Positions 7,112-9,805 of a DNA stretch of 9,805 nt are shown here, piece by piece. Every line of letters starts with the position of its first letter. The first letter of the stretch is position 1. Location of the stretch: contig JAHFMQ010000030.1 of NCBI GenBank assembly GCA_023267775.1, positions 1 through 9,805 on the forward strand, read 5' to 3'. Below the pieces are notes generated by a model, which saw only the letters and a list, made by a program, of their open reading frames with translations, ran no database searches and was not told the DNA's origin. The position numbers and the translations under genes were made by a program. This DNA is from Candidatus Kaiserbacteria bacterium. GTDB taxonomy: Bacteria; Patescibacteriota; Minisyncoccia; Phycocordibacterales; Phycocordibacteraceae.

Positions 7112-7584
7112 TGAAAAACTTTTCAAATAATTCATTTGTCGCCGGAGTTATGGTCGGTGTGCTTCTAACCGGATTCTGGTTTTTAGGTGGGAACACTATG
7201 CCCGGGAGTAGCGGATCCTCGTTATCACAAGCGACGACCACAGGCATTGTAAACACGAAAAGCAGTTCAGTGTCAGTTGCGAATCAGTCAGCGGGAGAAA
7301 CGGTCATGGTTGAGTCCGTAACAGTCCCGCCACCGGGGGTATGGGTAGCCGTGCGGGAAGTTATTGGTTCTGACCTCGGGAACGTTCTCGGTGCCGCGCG
7401 AGTGAATGGCCCAAGAAGTAACGTTTCAGTATCACTTTTGCGTGCAACGGAGCCCGGTCGTACATACGCCGTCCAGCTGTACCGTGACGATGATAATGGT
7501 GCTTTCGATGTCGCAGTAAATAGCGTTTACGTTGATTTCGACACGGGCGCGCGGGTGGTTGCATACTTCAATACGACAGAGTGA
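7108..7584 (+). CDS. Membrane-anchored protein with a DUF7282-like domain
   Basis: Predicted extracytoplasmic protein of 158 residues. One hydrophobic anchor (about 10-26) is followed by a low-complexity Ser/Thr/Gly linker (about 30-64). A folded domain (about 65-157) then runs VESVTVPPPGVWVAVRE, VLGAARVNGPRSNVSVSL, YAVQLYRDDDNGAFD, VYVDFDTGARVVAYF. This pattern (VTVP opening, VLG, NVSVSL, and a D-rich DxDNGxFD loop at 127-134) resembles DUF7282, which I know mainly from archaeal surface proteins; the match is from memory. The Asp-rich loop could bind Ca2+. Two ATGs (7108 and 7111) are possible and differ by one residue. The first overlaps the upstream TGA stop. It sits between two nuclease genes in the same coupled block. 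Function is unknown. Confidence 0.75.
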   Translation: MMKNFSNNSFVAGVMVGVLLTGFWFLGGNTMPGSSGSSLSQATTTGIVNTKSSSVSVANQSAGETVMVESVTVPPPGVWVAVREVIGSDLGNVLGAARVNGPRSNVSVSLLRATEPGRTYAVQLYRDDDNGAFDVAVNSVYVDFDTGARVVAYFNTTE

Positions 7585-7585
7585 T

Positions 7586-8374
7586 ATGGCTTTCGCAGGG
7601 TATAAACTCAAATGGGAAAAGGGCCGGTTCAATCCCGCGTCGGAGGAACCGTACACCATTTCGCGATCAAAGATTGATCGTTTCCTCGAGTGCCCACGCT
7701 GTTTTTGGCTCGAAGCCCGTTATGGCATTGGCCGTCCCGATACTCCACCATTTACGCTCAATAATGCCGTCGACGAACTGTTCAAAAGAGAATTTGATAT
7801 ACAGCGCGCCGCGGGCGAGGCTCATCCACTTATGAAAAAATACGGTATTGACGCCATTCCGTATGCCCACGACAAACTCGAAGAATGGCGTGATGCGCTC
7901 AAGCGCGGCGTGCGGTATCACGACACAGAAAATAATCTCATCGTCCGCGGTGGCATTGATGATGTGTGGGTGAATCCTGCCGGAGAGCTTCATGTCGTTG
8001 ATTATAAAGCGACAGCGGGGAAGAAGGAGATTACGCTCGACGACGAATGGAAAATACAGTACAAGCGCCAGGTGGAAGTGTACCAGTGGCTCTTCCGAAA
8101 AAACGGATTCCAGGTTTCTCCCGTCGCGTACTTTGTCTATGCGAACGGCCAGAACGACAAAGATGCTTTTGATGGAAAACTAGAATTTGATATCACTATT
8201 CTTCCCTACGAAGGCGATGATTCTTGGATACCGGACACACTCAAAGCTTTAAAAGCCTGCCTAGTTTCAGATGCTATTCCTACATCAGGTGCTCGTTGTG
8301 AGTATTGTCCTTATCGTGAGAATGCTGGGAAAATGCTTCTCTCACTACATCAAAACGGTAAAAAGAAAAAATAA
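7586..8374 (+). CDS. RecB/Cas4-type PD-(D/E)XK nuclease family protein
   Basis: Predicted DNA exonuclease or nuclease of the RecB-nuclease superfamily, 262 residues. I place the start at ATG 7586, one base after the preceding stop; an in-frame ATG at 7532 lies deep in the upstream gene and adds a non-family-like N-terminus. An ISRSKIDRFLECPRCFWL segment (25-42) is the usual opening of this superfamily. GGIDDVWV (122-129) carries Asp125, VVDYKAT (137-143) carries Asp139 and Lys141, and QVEVY (162-166) is the QxxxY motif, so the active site is complete. Two CxxC pairs, Cys36/39 and Cys238/241 (ARCEYCPYRE), flank the nuclease core, as in the Fe-S or Zn clusters of Cas4/AddB-like nucleases, although the usual spacing is one Cys plus three. 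No helicase or cas genes are adjacent. The C-terminus is Lys-rich. Confidence 0.88.
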   Translation: MAFAGYKLKWEKGRFNPASEEPYTISRSKIDRFLECPRCFWLEARYGIGRPDTPPFTLNNAVDELFKREFDIQRAAGEAHPLMKKYGIDAIPYAHDKLEEWRDALKRGVRYHDTENNLIVRGGIDDVWVNPAGELHVVDYKATAGKKEITLDDEWKIQYKRQVEVYQWLFRKNGFQVSPVAYFVYANGQNDKDAFDGKLEFDITILPYEGDDSWIPDTLKALKACLVSDAIPTSGARCEYCPYRENAGKMLLSLHQNGKKKK

Positions 8375-8382
8375 ACGAGGGC

Positions 8383-9051
8383 ATGAACGTAAAAATTGAT
8401 CCATCATGGGCCACACATTTACACGGAGAGTTCGAAAAATCATATTTTACTGAACTCGCGACGTTTGTGCGGAAAGAATATCAAGAGGGAACAGTATATC
8501 CGGCGCCAAAAAACATTTTCCGCGCATTCGACCTTTGCCCATTTGAAAAAGTGAAGGTCGTCATACTCGGTCAGGATCCCTATCATGGCGCGCGGCAAGC
8601 CAATGGCCTTGCATTTGCCGTAAATGAAACAGAAGCGGTACCACCATCGCTCAAAAATATCTTTAAAGAAATTGAAAGTGATGTAGGAAAACCTCTTGTA
8701 CATACCGACGGAGATCTCACTCGCTGGGCAAAGCAGGGTGTTTTATTACTTAACGCAACGCTAACTGTTCGCGCGCATACTGCCGGTTCGCACCAAAATC
8801 GTGGATGGGAACTATTCACTGATGCGGTCATTCGCGCACTCTCCGATGAGCGTGAACACCTCGTATTTATGCTGTGGGGCAATTACGCAAAAACCAAGGG
8901 CGCACACATCGATCGGAGCAAGCATCTGGTTCTTGAAGCCCCGCACCCCTCACCGTTTTCAGCGGCAAGTGGTTTCTTCGGCTGTAAACACTTTAGCCGT
9001 GCGAATGAGTATTTGAAATCTCAAAAATTGTCTCCGATAGACTGGCTATAG
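8383..9051 (+). CDS. ung: Uracil-DNA glycosylase, family 1
   Basis: Removes uracil from DNA (from cytosine deamination or dUTP incorporation) to start base-excision repair. The 222 residues, close to the E. coli length, contain all the family-1 motifs: GQDPYHG (63-69) with catalytic Asp65, LLLNATLTVR (121-130) with uracil-binding Asn124, and the HPSPFSA loop (188-194) with His188. FMLWGNYAK (162-170) is also typical. It starts eight bases after the upstream nuclease stop. A GAGG at 8377-8380 is only two bases from the ATG, too close to be a normal Shine-Dalgarno. Its 3' end carries the promoter for the next gene. Its place next to a nuclease gene suggests a repair role for this part of the cluster, by inference. 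Confidence 0.98.
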   Translation: MNVKIDPSWATHLHGEFEKSYFTELATFVRKEYQEGTVYPAPKNIFRAFDLCPFEKVKVVILGQDPYHGARQANGLAFAVNETEAVPPSLKNIFKEIESDVGKPLVHTDGDLTRWAKQGVLLLNATLTVRAHTAGSHQNRGWELFTDAVIRALSDEREHLVFMLWGNYAKTKGAHIDRSKHLVLEAPHPSPFSAASGFFGCKHFSRANEYLKSQKLSPIDWL

Positions 9052-9065
9052 GTATTGCGTATACT
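9038..9065 (+). promoter_or_regulatory. Promoter of the HD-domain gene, starting inside ung
   Basis: A -35-like TAGACT (9038-9043) in the last ung codons and a -10 TATACT (9060-9065) are separated by 16 bases. TG at 9056-9057 is one base off the ideal extended -10 position. Only six bases (9066-9071) separate the -10 box from the ATG at 9072, the same gap and the same hexamer as at the 2516 gene, so a leaderless mRNA is expected. Confidence 0.65.
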
Positions 9066-9071
9066 GAGTAT

Positions 9072-9644
9072 ATGAACCACACGCCGCAGATAAAAAAAGC
9101 AATTCAATTTGCGGCACGAAAACACCACGGTCATTTTCGCCAAGAAGCGGAACCCTTGCCGTACATTACGCATCTTTTTTCAGTTGCTCTTTTAGTCGCT
9201 GAAGACGGTGCCGACGATGATGTGGTTACGGCAGCGCTCCTACACGATACGCTTGAGGATACTGATACGACCCGTGAAGAAATCGTAGAAGCCTTTAACA
9301 ATCGCGTTGCTAGTCTTGTGGGGTCGGTAAGCGAGATAAAAGAAAAGGACGGCATCCTGCTCGACTGGAAGGATCGCAAGATTAATTATTTTGAACAACT
9401 AAAAAAAGCGGACGATGGAGCGGTGATTATTGCTATCGCTGATAAAATAGACAACATTGAAAGCAAGATCGAAGCATTTGAGAAAGAGGGGAAATCGCTG
9501 TTGAGTCGGTGGAAGCAGCCAGTTGAAGACTACATGTGGTATCACGGAGAAGCTCTTCGCATCGCTCAAGTACGATTGCCAGATCATCGGCTCACAAAAC
9601 GTTTAGTTGAAGCGCACGCGAAAGAGCAAGAAACGTTTGGCTGA
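9072..9644 (+). CDS. HD-domain phosphohydrolase, small (p)ppGpp-hydrolase-like
   Basis: Predicted metal-dependent phosphohydrolase of 190 residues related to the hydrolase domain of RelA/SpoT proteins. The N-terminus AARKHHGHFRQEAEPLPYITH (14-34) matches the HxGQxRK...PYxxH opening of the family. The metal ligands appear as His34, His58-Asp59 and Asp124. LLHDTLEDT (56-64) contains the Glu-Asp pair typical of alarmone hydrolases. IADKIDNIES (122-131) corresponds to the LADRLHN block. No synthetase, TGS or ACT domain is present and length fits a stand-alone small alarmone hydrolase, so (p)ppGpp or another nucleotide could be the substrate; specificity cannot be read from sequence. It is probably transcribed from its own promoter. 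Its last codons form the left arm of a stem-loop (9633-9669). Confidence 0.88.
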   Translation: MNHTPQIKKAIQFAARKHHGHFRQEAEPLPYITHLFSVALLVAEDGADDDVVTAALLHDTLEDTDTTREEIVEAFNNRVASLVGSVSEIKEKDGILLDWKDRKINYFEQLKKADDGAVIIAIADKIDNIESKIEAFEKEGKSLLSRWKQPVEDYMWYHGEALRIAQVRLPDHRLTKRLVEAHAKEQETFG

Positions 9645-9669
9645 TCATTATTTATATTTCGCCAAACGT
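9633..9669 (+). repeat. Stem-loop straddling the stop codon of the HD gene
   Basis: ACGTTTGGC (9633-9641) pairs perfectly with GCCAAACGT (9661-9669), a 9-bp stem with a 19-base AT-rich loop (9642-9660). The loop starts with the TGA stop and includes the palindrome TGATCA. No T run follows, so it is not a standard terminator; it could protect the mRNA 3' end or be chance. Confidence 0.5.
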
Positions 9670-9677
9670 AAGTCAAC

Positions 9678-9718
9678 ATGGGGGTAACTTGGGGGTGAAA
9701 CCCCCAAGTTACCCCCAT
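9678..9718. repeat. Perfect 19-bp-stem palindromic hairpin, copy 1
   Basis: The arms 9678-9696 and 9700-9718 are exactly complementary and enclose a GAA loop (9697-9699). Each arm holds two runs of five G (or C) separated by TAACTT (or AAGTTA). The core is the 23-base unit ACTTGGGGGT-GAA-ACCCCCAAGT (9687-9709). No T run follows. It lies 34 bases after the HD gene stop and is shared in part by a second copy at 9758-9780. Candidate roles are transcript end or barrier, REP-like dispersed repeat, or a protein-binding site. Confidence 0.85.
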
Positions 9719-9757
9719 AAACCCCTCGCCAACCGATGAAGCATGATGTTCGACGTT

Positions 9758-9780
9758 ACTTGGGGGTTTCACCCCCAAGT
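9758..9780. repeat. Palindromic hairpin core, copy 2, opposite orientation
   Basis: ACTTGGGGGT (9758-9767), loop TTC (9768-9770), ACCCCCAAGT (9771-9780): a perfect 10-bp stem. It is the exact reverse complement of the core of copy 1, judged by the loop (TTC here, GAA there). The outer half of the copy-1 stem is missing. The bases between the copies (9719-9757) and after this one (9781-9805) hold no gene I can support. Confidence 0.82.
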
Positions 9781-9805
9781 TATAGTTATCCACTATCCGC
9801 TTATT

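Noticed and set aside
7532..7585. In-frame upstream ATG extending the RecB-like nuclease by 18 residues
   Set aside because: The extension lies wholly inside the upstream coding region. Its residues do not look like the family, and ATG 7586 sits one base after the upstream stop, like other junctions here.
7667..7993. Minus-strand open frame of 108 codons
   Set aside because: It lies antisense to the catalytic core of the PD-(D/E)XK nuclease, whose motifs are clear. No recognisable protein features were seen, so it is a shadow frame.
6245..8374. Classical restriction-modification or known defence island
   Set aside because: There are two nucleases but no methyltransferase, specificity subunit, helicase, toxin or integrase nearby, and the flanks are housekeeping genes. 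A known defence system cannot be supported.
9680..9776. Possible G-quadruplex from G5/C5 runs
   Set aside because: Each strand has its G runs split between hairpins, with loops far too long for a standard quadruplex. The perfect duplex stems are the better explanation.
9678..9780. CRISPR-like repeats
   Set aside because: There are only two copies, in opposite orientation, with one spacer-like gap and no cas genes. This does not fit an array.
9584..9793. Minus-strand open frame across the palindromic repeats
   Set aside because: It reads through both hairpins and into the HD gene; the product is shaped by repeat sequence and shows no family resemblance.
9786..9794. TTATCCACT, one mismatch from a DnaA box
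   Set aside because: Only a single site was found, with no cluster, no AT-rich unwinding region and no dnaA or dnaN in view, so there is no support for an origin.

Overview
The window is a gene-dense bacterial stretch with every gene on the + strand. It contains ten complete protein genes and one 5'-truncated gene. I infer a Patescibacteria/CPR organism, most likely Parcubacteria. The grounds are small compact genes, ATGA-type overlaps, almost no Shine-Dalgarno sequences, a region-4-only sigma-like regulator fused to a HARE-HTH domain, and a membrane protein resembling a family I associate with CPR genomes. TGA acts as a normal stop at several gene junctions, so the code is the standard bacterial one, not the TGA=Gly code of Gracilibacteria/SR1. 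No rRNA, tRNA, CRISPR array or transposase gene is visible.

Layout. Bases 2-1327 hold the 3' part of leucyl-tRNA synthetase. A strong promoter (1339-1367) then drives a sigma-region-4/HARE-HTH regulator (1377-2453), closed by a textbook intrinsic terminator (2464-2498). A second promoter (2501-2509) abuts the start of a long run of tightly packed genes: a two-TM protein resembling the N-terminal part of conjugative ATPases (2516-3862), an MltG-type endolytic transglycosylase (3868-4824), the tRNA thiolase MnmA (4837-5838), a small anchored extracytoplasmic protein (5835-6248), an ATP-cone/Mrr-like nuclease/HhH protein (6245-7111), a second anchored protein with a DUF7282-like domain (7108-7584), a RecB/Cas4-type PD-(D/E)XK nuclease (7586-8374) and family-1 uracil-DNA glycosylase (8383-9051). 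A third promoter (9038-9065) inside the end of ung serves an HD-domain alarmone-hydrolase-like gene (9072-9644). The window ends in about 160 bases of non-coding DNA with a stem-loop across the HD stop codon, a perfect 19-bp-stem hairpin, and a second, oppositely oriented copy of the hairpin core.

How it fits together. The mix covers translation (LeuRS, MnmA), envelope (MltG and three anchored proteins) and DNA repair or nucleic-acid processing (two PD-(D/E)XK nucleases and Ung). The most interesting features are: promoters whose -10 box lies 6-9 bases before the ATG, implying leaderless mRNAs; the ATP-cone-nuclease fusion in a tightly coupled block where anchored proteins alternate with nucleases; the apparently ATPase-less conjugation-like membrane protein; and the terminal palindromic repeats. 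I see no convincing complete new defence system. The nuclease/anchored-protein block is the best candidate for undescribed biology, and that reading is inference.
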